A DNA stretch of 64,000 nt from Tropicibacter naphthalenivorans. Its GTDB lineage: Bacteria > Pseudomonadota > Alphaproteobacteria > Rhodobacterales > Rhodobacteraceae. Positions 9,070 to 18,367 of the stretch are shown in pieces. The stretch is from positions 80,505 to 144,504 of the forward strand of contig NZ_FWXX01000010.1 in assembly GCF_900176475.1 (NCBI RefSeq), read 5' to 3'. The translations under genes were made by a program, and so were the position numbers. The first letter of the stretch is position 1. Each line of letters starts with the position of its first letter. Below the pieces are notes generated by a model that was given only the letters and a program-made list of their open reading frames with translations, was not told the DNA's origin and did not search any database.

Positions 9070-9723
9070 TCAGCCATCCGGAGGGGTTGTGGCCGACTTT
9101 GAAAACAGCGCGTGGCGTAGTTCAATCTGTAATCCGCTTTGGCGGTTATGCCTTGTGCGGAAGCGCTCAATCGTTTCGATCACGGCAAGGGGTGTGGGGC
9201 CCTCAGCGAGCCCGAGAGGTACATGGCTGCCGATGGCGGCGGCAATCCGCGAATGAGCGAAGGGTACGTCGCCATCGAGCACATAACCTAGCATGCACCC
9301 CACAGGCAGCTGCTCAGCATACTGCTCGGTGAGAAAGCGCATCATGCCCTGAGTGACGTACACAGTAGCCAAGGAACTTCGGCTTCCGCCATTAATCACG
9401 TTTAGCCGCTTGCACTCATAGGCGAGGTATCGCTCCCGATCCCAGTCGAAGAGCACAGCGATGTCGATGATGCCCTTGCTATATTTAGACCCGTCAGCGG
9501 CTAAGCCGAATGGCTCGAACTGGTACTCGACCCAATGGCATAACCGACGCACGACGACGTCCTTGGGGAGGCGATCAACGAGGTTGATGGTGATATCATC
9601 TTCCCTTGGTTGCTCGGGAAGAACCGCCATGCACTCTGGCCACGCTGCCGCGATCCGCTCTAGGAAGCGATCGTCAAACGAAACGAAGTTGTCGATCCAT
9701 CCCTGCACATCACCGATCAGCAT
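9070..9723 (-). CDS. Predicted PD-(D/E)XK nuclease of a methylase-linked operon
   Basis: The product has 217 residues. It shows a PD-(D/E)XK-like core: glutamates near residues 67-70, Asp87 in GIIDIAVLF, and Glu103-x-Lys105 in YLAYECKRLN, followed by a helix with YVTQGMMRFL. It is the last gene of a three-gene minus-strand operon, and its ATG overlaps the methylase stop (ATGA). I read it as the nuclease half of a restriction-like system. No named family was recognised. If the fold call is wrong it would be an accessory protein. Confidence 0.6.
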   Translation of the reverse strand: MLIGDVQGWIDNFVSFDDRFLERIAAAWPECMAVLPEQPREDDITINLVDRLPKDVVVRRLCHWVEYQFEPFGLAADGSKYSKGIIDIAVLFDWDRERYLAYECKRLNVINGGSRSSLATVYVTQGMMRFLTEQYAEQLPVGCMLGYVLDGDVPFAHSRIAAAIGSHVPLGLAEGPTPLAVIETIERFRTRHNRQSGLQIELRHALFSKSATTPPDG

Positions 9724-12700
9724 CAATCGGCGCCCTGCTGTTGGGGCTTGGCGGCAGCTTGCTGGAGGTCGAGCGCTATTCCATCGGCATCGGCGAGCGC
9801 CGTGGAGCGCAGCCAGAAGCGCATCTGCATAGGCTTGATTAGGTAGAGGCAGTCCCCGACGAAAATGCGCAGATCCGGCATGAGCTGGAAGTTACCGTTG
9901 AGAGGCCTGTGGATGTGGGCTGCAAGCGTGTTGAGTACGTTGCTGAGTTCGCCGGTCGCATCTTCGGCATAGTCTTCATGCCCGCCCAAATGCAGGCGTA
10001 GGATCGCGAGATCGGCGCCGCGCGCGACAAGGCGTGCATCGATCTTCTTGCCTTTGAACCAGTCCGCGAGGCTCGCCGACAATGTGCGCGCATATAGAGT
10101 GCGTTGGGGTTCGTCAGGCGCGCTCCAGAGTTTCGGGAAGTTACCTTCATGGGGCTGAAGCGCAGGAAGGATTATCTCGACAGTATCGTCGACTAGCGCG
10201 ATCTCATCGGGAGACAGGCAGAAATATTGATACGCGAGCCGATCGATCTTACGAAGAACATCGTTGTCATCGACCTGAATCGAGAACGGCTCGTTGGAAC
10301 GCTCGCACGCGTCGTCCACAATTGCGATCAGCTCAACAGCGGCTTGTGCTGCTGCGGCATGGTCCGGAACATCGTCGGGCGATGGGAACGGCAAGCGGAG
10401 CAGGTCGGCCTGCTGGACTTCGGGTCGATCCGAACCAAACGAAGCGGTGCCATGAAATGCGTACCAGACCGCGATGCGACTATTGAGTATCGCTGTCAAG
10501 AGCTTGGCACGGTCGCTGTCGTCCCCCGGCACCACGATCGCCTGGAAGATATGCTGGAAGGTCAGTGGCTGATCGCAATAGGCAGCACGAAGGCGGTTCT
10601 GCGAAGTCTCGACCCCACGCGGGATAAGGATCCGCGAGCCATCGAATCCGGCTTCAAACCCGCGACGACGAACCGACGACGATGCGGCCGGCGTTAAGCC
10701 TTCCACAGTCTGGGCTAGGCGTGAATAGGCCGCGATGGGTAGGTCCGGCAGTCGGCCGACATATGCACTTTCGAGTGGAGGCGCATCGCTACCGCTGTCT
10801 TCATTGAAGGGCTGATAGCCTTGCCCGATCACCCAGCGATCGCCCGGGTCTTCGCGGCGACGGCTTAAGCCGCCGAAGTCTTGGACGAAGGCCTCTAGCT
10901 TGGGATACCGTGCTAGGTAGCCGAAAAGCTTGGCGTCCGGTTCCCGCATCCAAAGGCGCTGCTTGAAGATGAGCGGATTATCGAGAACGGTGCCCACCCC
11001 AAGCGAGGCTTTGTCCGCGCTGCTCAACGTGATGACACGCTTGATGCGCAAGTTGAGGTCGGCCTTTGGCGCCCAATAGTCAAAGCGATACGGGAAACTA
11101 CCGGCACTCGCATTGCTGTAGATTATCAGAGCTGTAGGGCGATGGGCTTTCTCGAAAAGCTGAAAGCGAAGGTCAGCGAAATTGATGACGCGGCGGACCT
11201 GTGACTTTCGGAAGAAAGCGTCACGCGCTTCGACCGTTTTCTGAGCGTGGTTGTGCAGGAACCCCATCGCTGGCAGCAGGAAGGCGATCAGTCCCCCGTC
11301 GGCCAGATGCGAAAGGGCCTTCCAGCTGAATGCCCAGGCATCCTCGCCACCAGGCATCGGATGGCCGGCCCTCTTGCTCCACTGTACAGACGAACGAGCC
11401 GGACCGCGGCGGCTAGTCCATGGCGGATTGCCGATGATTACCTCGTATCGGGCACCGTTAGGAGACACTTCGAAAAAGTCGCGGCAGACGAGGTTCTTGC
11501 CCCAAAGTTCCGGGAGGAGTTTACCCCGAGTGATGAGCTTGCGGATGTCACGTGGCGAGACCTCTTCGAGCAAGGCTACGTAGAGCGAAAACACGGCGAC
11601 TCGAACAGCGCCGCCATTCAAATCCCAGCCATGGATTTGGCTCAGTAAGTTCAACAGCGTTTTCCAGGAAATCGTCTGGGTTTTGTGTTTGGCTCGCCAG
11701 TGTTCGCAGAGCCGCTGGAACGAACGGACGAGAAAAACGCCTGAACCGCAGGCAGGGTCGAGGAAGTTTCCTGTCGTCCTTGTCGCATCCGGCAACAAGT
11801 CCCACGCTTGTGAAACGACCGTGTCGGCGAGGAACATGGGCGTGTAGTAGGCACCGTTGGCACGGCGTTCGGCCTCGCGTTCACCTAAGAACCGATCGTA
11901 GACGGCGCTGACGAGCTCGATTGGAATATAGCGGAAGTCATAGCCCCAGAACCGCAGCTGCCCGGAACGCGCCATTTCTTCACGGCCTGCCCGGAACCGC
12001 GCCAAGATCGTCAGATGGGCAGGCGTGACTTCTGGCGCCTCGCTTGTGGCCTCGAAGGAGCACGGCGCGACGAACAGATCGCCATTGAAATCTGCCTGAA
12101 GGGTCCGAAAGAAGGACCGGAAGAGATTGACGTCACCGGTTTTCAGAAGTGCCGAAAAACTTTCCGCGCGCTTCTCGGAGACGGCGGCAAAGTAGGCGGG
12201 GGTTACAATGTCTCGGTCTTCAAGGTAGGCGATAAACATCGCCTGAATAAGCAGGGCCTGGGCCGCATCGGGAGCGAGCGCAGCCTTTTGCAGGAGATGA
12301 TGGGACTCATTCAGATTGTCGAGGAGAACCTGATCGATGCGTTCTTTCGAGGGGAAAAATTCGCCGTAGTCCTTCCAAAGACGTCCGGATTCCGCGCCGT
12401 AGATAAGGTTCTGGAACCGCAATGCTTCGGTTGTCAGGCTCAGGCTATCGATGAGGCAACGGGTCTCGAAGGCGTCGCCTGGATCCCTCAGCGGAGTGCG
12501 GGCGAGCGAAAACGCTCTTAACGTATCGTCGGCGATAACCAGCAACAGGCTTGCCAGGCCCTGATTCCAGAGTGCGCCGTGAAGATCTATTATGGCGGCA
12601 CGGTCATAGTGATCGGCTTCTAAGATCGCGACGGTTGGGACGCCTTGTACGCAGAAGATCGCCGATACGCCCATTTCGGTGAGGGCGGCTCGGATAGCCG

Positions 12701-12821
12701 GCGCATGCGGTACGTCGCTGACGGTCTCGGCTGACTCGTAGAGCTCAGGCGAGCGCCGATGTGTGAGCCCCAGACGGTCTTTCCACTCCGGTGCCAATGA
12801 GGATGCCAGGGTGGTGGTCAT
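9723..12821 (-). CDS. Large N6-adenine DNA methylase (Eco57I/type IIG-like)
   Basis: This is a 1032-residue protein. Residues 60-110 form a small N-terminal fold with IIDLHGALWNQG. SAM motif I is FLDPACGSGVF (353-363) and the catalytic motif is NPPW (465-468), giving gamma-class N6-adenine methylase order. A long C-terminal half would hold target recognition. No PD-D/EXK motif is obvious at its own N-terminus, unlike classical type IIG enzymes, which fits cleavage by the separate downstream nuclease. It overlaps both neighbours by 4 bases. GC is lower than in the copper island, suggesting separate acquisition. Confidence 0.8.
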   Translation of the reverse strand: MTTTLASSLAPEWKDRLGLTHRRSPELYESAETVSDVPHAPAIRAALTEMGVSAIFCVQGVPTVAILEADHYDRAAIIDLHGALWNQGLASLLLVIADDTLRAFSLARTPLRDPGDAFETRCLIDSLSLTTEALRFQNLIYGAESGRLWKDYGEFFPSKERIDQVLLDNLNESHHLLQKAALAPDAAQALLIQAMFIAYLEDRDIVTPAYFAAVSEKRAESFSALLKTGDVNLFRSFFRTLQADFNGDLFVAPCSFEATSEAPEVTPAHLTILARFRAGREEMARSGQLRFWGYDFRYIPIELVSAVYDRFLGEREAERRANGAYYTPMFLADTVVSQAWDLLPDATRTTGNFLDPACGSGVFLVRSFQRLCEHWRAKHKTQTISWKTLLNLLSQIHGWDLNGGAVRVAVFSLYVALLEEVSPRDIRKLITRGKLLPELWGKNLVCRDFFEVSPNGARYEVIIGNPPWTSRRGPARSSVQWSKRAGHPMPGGEDAWAFSWKALSHLADGGLIAFLLPAMGFLHNHAQKTVEARDAFFRKSQVRRVINFADLRFQLFEKAHRPTALIIYSNASAGSFPYRFDYWAPKADLNLRIKRVITLSSADKASLGVGTVLDNPLIFKQRLWMREPDAKLFGYLARYPKLEAFVQDFGGLSRRREDPGDRWVIGQGYQPFNEDSGSDAPPLESAYVGRLPDLPIAAYSRLAQTVEGLTPAASSSVRRRGFEAGFDGSRILIPRGVETSQNRLRAAYCDQPLTFQHIFQAIVVPGDDSDRAKLLTAILNSRIAVWYAFHGTASFGSDRPEVQQADLLRLPFPSPDDVPDHAAAAQAAVELIAIVDDACERSNEPFSIQVDDNDVLRKIDRLAYQYFCLSPDEIALVDDTVEIILPALQPHEGNFPKLWSAPDEPQRTLYARTLSASLADWFKGKKIDARLVARGADLAILRLHLGGHEDYAEDATGELSNVLNTLAAHIHRPLNGNFQLMPDLRIFVGDCLYLIKPMQMRFWLRSTALADADGIALDLQQAAAKPQQQGAD

Positions 12822-13294
12822 GCTCGTTTACCGCGCTTTCCCGGCTGAATGTCCACTGAAGTGGGTGGGAACTGCAGATGACCTTGGGCTTGTTCAACTT
12901 CCACCGCCATCAGAGACGATCGTAGGCGCGCAATTATCGGCGCGCACGGCACACAGTGAGTAGAAACTTCCAGTGGTTGGCGTTGGACAAGGCTTATCTC
13001 TACCAAGCGACAGTTGTCGGCTTCCATCATGGCGACGCAGTTTTCGAGTGAGAGCCAGGACCTTCCCTGGCACTCGCTGAAGAGTTGATCGAAACGGTTG
13101 CCCATCGTTCCCACACGCATGCCGAAATCTCGGACCATCTCAGCCACTATCGCCAACGAAACGACGTCGCCAGGCGTGAAGCTCGGCGCATGCCCCTTGT
13201 GCGAGGCCAAGGCCGGGATTGCTGTTTTCCAAGTTCGAAAGGCGTCCACTGAAATGGACAGCAACTCGCGGATCTGGCTCTGAGTGTAACGCAT
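12818..13294 (-). CDS. MerR-like HTH protein leading the methylase operon
   Basis: The product has 158 residues. The N-terminus YTQSQIRELLSISVDAFRTW reads as a winged-helix/MerR-type DNA-binding helix pair. A helical segment follows (VVSLAIVAEMVRDFGM), then a C-terminal region with no recognised sensor motif. It is the first gene of the operon and overlaps the methylase start by 4 bases. It could be the controller (C protein-like) that delays nuclease expression, or a specificity subunit. The sequence does not decide between them. Confidence 0.55.
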   Translation of the reverse strand: MRYTQSQIRELLSISVDAFRTWKTAIPALASHKGHAPSFTPGDVVSLAIVAEMVRDFGMRVGTMGNRFDQLFSECQGRSWLSLENCVAMMEADNCRLVEISLVQRQPLEVSTHCVPCAPIIARLRSSLMAVEVEQAQGHLQFPPTSVDIQPGKRGKRA

Positions 13295-13560
13295 AACGCC
13301 AGATTAGCCGGGAAAAGTTTCCATATCAATCCGGGAAAAGCCCTCTATCAATCCGGTGTAAACCCCACGTCTGTATTTGGTTTGTTCTTGTCTGAGATCG
13401 ACCCGCCAAGCTAACTGAGCCTTTACGAGTCTTAACACAAGGTGGTCTTTCGCTGCGACCCGCATGATCGACCGCAATGTTGGCGTTGTCCCAACTGAAT
13501 GCGGTACTGTGCTTGGTCCGTCTTCGACTATGTTACATAAAACGAATTCTCGGATTTTTG

Positions 13561-14700
13561 TTATTGTACTGTTTTTGCTGCAGAAAAACCCTTGTCTCCA
13601 TCGAGCTTCAACCAGTATCGCGTGTGTCTCAGCTCGCCAGTTCGGTTCAGCGCGCCCTTCTCGACCAAGTCCTGTAGATCGCGGGTCGCGGTTGCGCGGG
13701 ATGTGCCGGTGATCTTGAGGTAGTTATCCGCGCTTAGGCCGCCGCTGAAACCTTCGGGTCCTTCACGGAACATCCGCGCGATGGCCTTGGCCTGGCGGTC
13801 GTTCAGGTGATCTCTATGTCGATCGTAAAAGTGTGCCTTGTTGATGAAGAACGCTACGCGGTCGAGTGTGATCTGCTGCGCCTTCAAGACAATCTCTGCG
13901 AACCAGATGAGCCACGCCGTCACGTCAAGCGTCGTTTGATGCCGCTTGAGTTGGTCGTAGTACTCTTTCCGCTCTTTCTCGATGGTGAAGGCGAGCGAGA
14001 TTAGGGTCGGCTGGCCAATGTTCTGCGCCAGCGACTTTTCAGCGAGCGCGCGGCCCAGGCGGCCGTTGCCGTCTTCGAATGGGTGGATGCTCTCGAAATA
14101 GTGGTGGCTTAGCCCGGCACGCGTCAGGGCGGGAAGCGGCTCTGCTCCCCGCGGGCCGGTCCTATTGAACCAATCCGCGTATCGCTCCATCTCAGGCATG
14201 ACCTGCGCCGAAGGCGGCGCTTCGAAATGGATCGTCGGTCGGTCAAAGCGGCCGGAAACGATTTGCATCGATTCGGCGTGTTGTCGGTAGGCTCCGATGG
14301 TCTCTAACCGACGGTCATGGGACAGCAGCATCCGATGCCAGCGGTACAGCGTCTCGTGGCTCAGCGGCTCCGCAAAGCTGGAATAGACGTCAACCATCAT
14401 TTCCGCGACGCCCTGTTCGCGCGGTTTGGCGGGATAACTGTCGGGATCGAGTCCCAGATGGCGCCGCAGCGAAGACTGGACGCTGAGCCGGTCGAGGATT
14501 TCGCCTTCGATGGCGCTGGTCTGCATGGCTTCGTCGCTGAGTAACTCGATGCGGAGTTGCTCGCGATCCGGCGGGTTGACATGATGGACTGCGCCGAGGA
14601 TTTCTCCGGATGACAGCAGAAACCTCTGTTCGAACGGCTCCAGAGCGGAGGCGTCATACCGGAAATCCGGCCAGTCGGGCAGTGTCCAGTTCCAGGTCAT
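13561..14700 (-). CDS. Fic-family protein with intramolecular inhibitory helix
   Basis: The 379-residue protein has an N-terminal DUF4172-like segment and the inhibitory motif TSAIEGE (about residue 80, form (S/T)xxxE(G/N)). The Fic core shows a complete HPFEDGNGRLGR active-site loop (about residue 213). A C-terminal winged-helix (LSADNYLKITGTSRATATRDLQDLVEKG) follows. Fic enzymes usually transfer AMP to a Ser/Thr/Tyr of a target, and in this class the N-terminal glutamate restrains the enzyme. It stands alone, with no antitoxin gene next to it. The target is unknown. Confidence 0.85.
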   Translation of the reverse strand: MTWNWTLPDWPDFRYDASALEPFEQRFLLSSGEILGAVHHVNPPDREQLRIELLSDEAMQTSAIEGEILDRLSVQSSLRRHLGLDPDSYPAKPREQGVAEMMVDVYSSFAEPLSHETLYRWHRMLLSHDRRLETIGAYRQHAESMQIVSGRFDRPTIHFEAPPSAQVMPEMERYADWFNRTGPRGAEPLPALTRAGLSHHYFESIHPFEDGNGRLGRALAEKSLAQNIGQPTLISLAFTIEKERKEYYDQLKRHQTTLDVTAWLIWFAEIVLKAQQITLDRVAFFINKAHFYDRHRDHLNDRQAKAIARMFREGPEGFSGGLSADNYLKITGTSRATATRDLQDLVEKGALNRTGELRHTRYWLKLDGDKGFSAAKTVQ

Positions 14701-14921
14701 GAGGTATAGGCACCCTTTCTATAAATCAAGATTAGAGCATTGGTGAGGCATAGAGGTCAATGCTATGGCTCAGAAATCCGGAAAGGAGATTGCCCAATGT
14801 GCGTCCATGGTCAGCTTTGCTGGCCACATCAATCTTGCGCTTTGCCGCAGATCAAAGCTGCAATACCCTGCGTGAAGAGACTCAAGCGCCATCAAGAGCG
14901 CTGCCAACAAGAGGACAGCAG

Positions 14922-15236
14922 ATGCATCCACTGATCTACTCGTGCAAGTTGGTCGAAATCCCGCGAAACCTCGCGAGATTTGGCCTGAAACCTGGAGACC
15001 AGCTCGATCTCCGCTAGGTCGAAGACCGGGTCGAGGTCCTTGCCAAACCCAAGGGTCTGATCGCCTGGATGTTTGGCGGCGATGCGAAACCAGTTGGCCA
15101 AATCGATGAAACTCACTGCCGGCGTATACAGCCTTTCATGGCGGAGGCACGCAAGTTTAGGATCAAGGTCGTCGACATCGATGGTTTCGTCAAAGAACCG
15201 AAAGGTGTCTCGGTCTCCATATGGGTCGATTCCTGA
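14922..15236 (+). pseudogene. Broken AbrB/MazE-type antitoxin remnant
   Basis: The frame reads VEIPRNLARFGLKPGDQLDL, a swapped-hairpin AbrB/MazE pattern. An in-frame TAG at 15015-15017 follows, where the family often has Glu, and the frame continues VEDRVEVLAKPKGLIAW to a stop at 15236. No partner toxin is visible. The rest of the 14701-15416 gap holds no other convincing gene. A real but unusual short protein ending at the TAG is possible but unlikely. Confidence 0.4.
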
Positions 15237-15416
15237 TCCGGAAACACCGTTTCGTCAGCGTGGATTTGCGGTGCACAGCGGTTTCCTGAATGTCGCAGTG
15301 CTTCGGTGGCGGTACTTGGGTCTGCCAAGCGGGCTGACGTTTCGCGCGTAGTCCTAATTATGTTGCTTACGACTCCTTTTGGTACGCCCTTCATAATATA
15401 TCAGAAATAGCTGCCT

Positions 15417-16697
15417 TCAACTGACAGTCAGCCACGTCGCCATGCCATCGGCTTGATGGCTGAGCATGTGGCAATGCAGCATCCACGCGCCCGGATTGTC
15501 GAGGACGGCGGTGATGGCGCGTGTCTCTCCCGCCGCCAGCAGGGTCGAGTCGCGCAGTGGCCCGAGGTCTCCCGAGGTGTCCAGTTCGTGGAAATGGTGG
15601 CCATGCAAGTGCATGACATGGGGAAAGCCGGTGCGGTTCTCGATCTCGATGCGCATGGTCTGGCTGCGCTTTGCCGCGATCAAGGGACGGCTTGGAAGGC
15701 CCGACACGTCGTTCAGCGCCCATGTTCCAGTGCCGCGATGCGCAGGCGCGCCCGCGCCGCCTTGCAGCACCAGCCTTGTGGTGTGATCCGGCGTGCCGGG
15801 ACGGGTCATGCGGTTTGGCGGCAGGGTCGGGATCGGCGCAGTCGAGGGGCTGCGCGTGCCGGTCACTGTCAAATGCCCCAGCAAGTCGTTCGCCCCGTCA
15901 TAGGTGTCGCGCAGCGCCACCGGGCCGGTCACATCTGCGATCACGTCGCAGCGTTGACTGGGGGCCAGCGCCATCGGCGCCAGCGCCTGCGGGACCTCCA
16001 ACGGCATCCCGTCCAGCGCCACGATCTTGCCCGCCAGCCCGGTCACGGACAATCGATAAATGCGGTCGATGGACGGGTTGATGATCCGCAGGCGCAGCCT
16101 GTCGCCTTGCTGCACGCTGTTCCGCGACAGGATCGCGGTCTTGATATTGCCAAGCCGTCCCTCGGTGGCAAAGCGCGCGGGATCGAAGCTGTCATCATAC
16201 TGACCGTCCGCATCCAGCAGCAGGTCGAACAACTGCACGGTGATGTCGTGGTCGACGGCGGGCGGGTCGCGTTCCTCGACGATGAATGCCCCGAAGAGGC
16301 CCCTGCTGACTTGTTCATACGACAGATAATGCGAATGGTACCAATAGGTTCCCGCATCGGCTAAGTCGAACCGGTAGTCAAAGCGTTCGCCGGGGATGAC
16401 CACATCCTGCGTCAGCACGTTCACGCCGTCCATGCGGTTGGGCACGCGCAGCCCGTGCCAATGCACCAAGGCCCCGTCGTTCAGCCCATTGTCCAACCGG
16501 ATCTGCGCCGTATCACCTTGGCGGAAGCGGATGTCCGGCCCCGGCACCCCGCCGTTGAAGCCCAGCATCGGCAGGCGCCGCCCGGCGACCTGCGTGACGA
16601 TCTCTTCGGGGCGCAGCGTAATGCGGGAGCCGCCCAAAGCTGGCGTCGCCAAGCAGGCGGCCAGCAGGGACAAGGCCTGTCGTCGGTTCACCTTCAT
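15417..16697 (-). CDS. Multicopper oxidase, Tat-exported (copper island copy 1)
   Basis: This 426-residue oxidase starts with a Tat-type signal (NRRQALSLLAACLATPALG). All four copper-binding segments are present: HWHG, HSHYLS, HMHGHHFH and HCHMLSH. The last segment carries the Cys-His pathway of the type 1/type 3 sites. It would oxidise Cu(I), or an organic donor, in the periplasm with O2. The start at 16697 was chosen because the signal peptide begins there. It is followed upstream on the same strand by an L,D-transpeptidase gene, and the same pairing recurs at 27.9-32.3 kb. Confidence 0.88.
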   Translation of the reverse strand: MKVNRRQALSLLAACLATPALGGSRITLRPEEIVTQVAGRRLPMLGFNGGVPGPDIRFRQGDTAQIRLDNGLNDGALVHWHGLRVPNRMDGVNVLTQDVVIPGERFDYRFDLADAGTYWYHSHYLSYEQVSRGLFGAFIVEERDPPAVDHDITVQLFDLLLDADGQYDDSFDPARFATEGRLGNIKTAILSRNSVQQGDRLRLRIINPSIDRIYRLSVTGLAGKIVALDGMPLEVPQALAPMALAPSQRCDVIADVTGPVALRDTYDGANDLLGHLTVTGTRSPSTAPIPTLPPNRMTRPGTPDHTTRLVLQGGAGAPAHRGTGTWALNDVSGLPSRPLIAAKRSQTMRIEIENRTGFPHVMHLHGHHFHELDTSGDLGPLRDSTLLAAGETRAITAVLDNPGAWMLHCHMLSHQADGMATWLTVS

Positions 16698-16773
16698 GGA
16701 AACCCCGTTATCCAAAATTGCGGAGGCGCTTTTCAGACAGGCGCGGACAAAGGTCAACCAACCCGCCGGGGCC

Positions 16774-17355
16774 TCACGCGGTCGTCACCTTGGGGTGCAG
16801 GGTGACGCGGGCGCCGATCTCGACCCGTTCATACAGGTCCTTGACGTGCTCGTTAGTCAGCCGCGCGCAGCCGTTGGACACGGCGCTGCCGATGGTCGAG
16901 GGCGCATTGGTGCCGTGGATGCGCAGATAGGTGTCACGCCCCTGATCGTCATGCAGGTACAGCGCCCTTGCGCCGAGCGGATTGTTCGGGCCGCCCTTCA
17001 TGCCGTTCTTGTATTTGGCATATTTCCCCGGATCGCGGCGGATCATCGACTGGGTCGGGCGCCACCACGGCCACTTGGCCTTGCGCGCGACAGTAAAGAC
17101 GCCGGATTCGTACAGCCCCTTGCGCCCGACGCCCACGCCATACCGGATCGCCGCCCCGTCCTTCCCCATCAGATACAGGTGGAACTCGTCTGGCACCACG
17201 TGGATGTCCCCAGGCAGCCAGTCTGTGCGACCGGTCTGCACGGCCGTCGGGTTGAAGTGGTCGGGCAATGTGACCTGATGGGCGCGCGCCAGCGTCGGCG
17301 CGGCCAAGGCCATGGCCAGCCCCGTTATGATCGTGCGGCGTGTATATCCAGTCAT
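16774..17355 (-). CDS. L,D-transpeptidase, YkuD fold (copy 1)
   Basis: The product has 193 residues with a Tat/Sec-like leader (TRRTIITGLAMALAAPTLARA). The YkuD catalytic motif is complete: the His of IHGTN and SNGCARL with its catalytic cysteine (about residue 169). These periplasmic enzymes form 3-3 peptidoglycan cross-links or attach proteins to the wall. It lies directly upstream of a multicopper oxidase on the same strand. Copper is known to inhibit YkuD enzymes through the active-site cysteine, so a dedicated copy in a copper island makes sense. That link is inference. Confidence 0.85.
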   Translation of the reverse strand: MTGYTRRTIITGLAMALAAPTLARAHQVTLPDHFNPTAVQTGRTDWLPGDIHVVPDEFHLYLMGKDGAAIRYGVGVGRKGLYESGVFTVARKAKWPWWRPTQSMIRRDPGKYAKYKNGMKGGPNNPLGARALYLHDDQGRDTYLRIHGTNAPSTIGSAVSNGCARLTNEHVKDLYERVEIGARVTLHPKVTTA

Positions 17356-17482
17356 GACATCTCCTGTTCTCGCATGCGTTTCAGCAGGCCAGCCCGCAAT
17401 GCCTGCGCCCAGTCAAATGCCCGTGATCCTGCCCTGCGCAGGCGGGCCTGTTTCCCCGAAAGCACGGAATTCGCGCCATTTC

Positions 17483-17513
17483 GGAACCCTCCAGCGCTGG
17501 AAGGGCGTTTGCT
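17483..17513 (+). promoter_or_regulatory. Possible CueR-type operator-promoter
   Basis: A 19-base spacer (17489-17507) separates GGAACC from TTTGCT. The dyad ccctccagcgctggaaggg (17487-17505) has the CCTTCC/GGAAGG-type form of CueR sites. It lies 30 bases before the DUF305 gene. The -35 and -10 hexamers are weak matches, so this is the least certain of the CueR-type sites. Confidence 0.45.
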
Positions 17514-17542
17514 TCACATGTGAGCCAAGCGGGAGAGGATTG

Positions 17543-18367
17543 ATGAAGTATTCCAGATTTTTCCTGATGATCGGCACGTCGACGCTGGTGATGTTCGTGC
17601 TGATGTATCTGAACACCTACCTTCTGGGGCACGTCTTCTTTTCGGAAACGCGGGCTTGGATGGCTGTGCTGATGGGGGCCACGATGGCCTTTGTCATGCT
17701 GTCCTTCATGCTGTCGATGTACACCAACAAGGCGCTGAACGCGGGCATCTTCGTGGGCTCCGTCGTGGTCTTTGCGCTGTCGCTCTGGCTGGTGCGCAGT
17801 CAGGTCACGGTGCAGGACCGGTCCTTCATGCGGGCGATGATCCCGCACCATTCGATTGCCATCATGACCTCATCGCGGGCCGAGATCACCGATCCGCGCG
17901 TGGCGACACTGGCCGAGGCCATCGTCTATGCGCAGGACAAGGAAATCGCCGAGATGCGCTATTTGATCGCCGATATCTCGGCCAATGGCGAGGCTGATCC
18001 GACCGGCGAGACCGCCGCGCCCGAGGTGGTCGACGCCCGACAGGCTCTGTCGACCGAGGTGACCGCCACCGTCGACCCGGAATTCCTGACCGCCGACGAC
18101 ATCACCAAGGCCCTGCCCGAAGGTGCCACCTGCCGGTTTACCTACACCGCCACCAGCCCCGCCGTTCTGGCCGTGGGCAAGGACGCGGCAGTGATGAAGA
18201 TCAGCGGCGACCTCGTGCGACTTGACCGGCAGGGTGACGGCTTTGCCGCCGACCCGCTGAGTGCCGAACTGCACAAGGGTGATGACCTGACCGATCTGAT
18301 CGTCACGGCCGGGCCGGATTACTCCGCCGGGTTCCGCGGCCAATATACCTGCGAAGGAGGTCAATGA
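17543..18367 (+). CDS. DUF305-family membrane protein
   Basis: This 274-residue protein has three N-terminal membrane helices (about residues 5-28, 36-60 and 64-84). A DUF305 core follows with FMRAMIPHHSIAIMTS (about residue 97), the His-His-Met motif typical of this family in metal-resistance loci, and then a soluble C-terminal domain of about 130 residues. The ATG at 17543 has GGGAGAGG 7 bases upstream; an in-frame start 231 bases earlier has no such site. Its stop overlaps the start of the glutaredoxin-like gene. A copper-binding role is likely but not shown by sequence. Confidence 0.75.
   Translation: MKYSRFFLMIGTSTLVMFVLMYLNTYLLGHVFFSETRAWMAVLMGATMAFVMLSFMLSMYTNKALNAGIFVGSVVVFALSLWLVRSQVTVQDRSFMRAMIPHHSIAIMTSSRAEITDPRVATLAEAIVYAQDKEIAEMRYLIADISANGEADPTGETAAPEVVDARQALSTEVTATVDPEFLTADDITKALPEGATCRFTYTATSPAVLAVGKDAAVMKISGDLVRLDRQGDGFAADPLSAELHKGDDLTDLIVTAGPDYSAGFRGQYTCEGGQ

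Noticed and set aside
16723..16757. TTGACC upstream of the first multicopper oxidase as a further CueR promoter
   Set aside because: A 19-base spacer can be drawn, but there is no CCTTCC/GGAAGG-like dyad and the -10 position reads AAAGCG.
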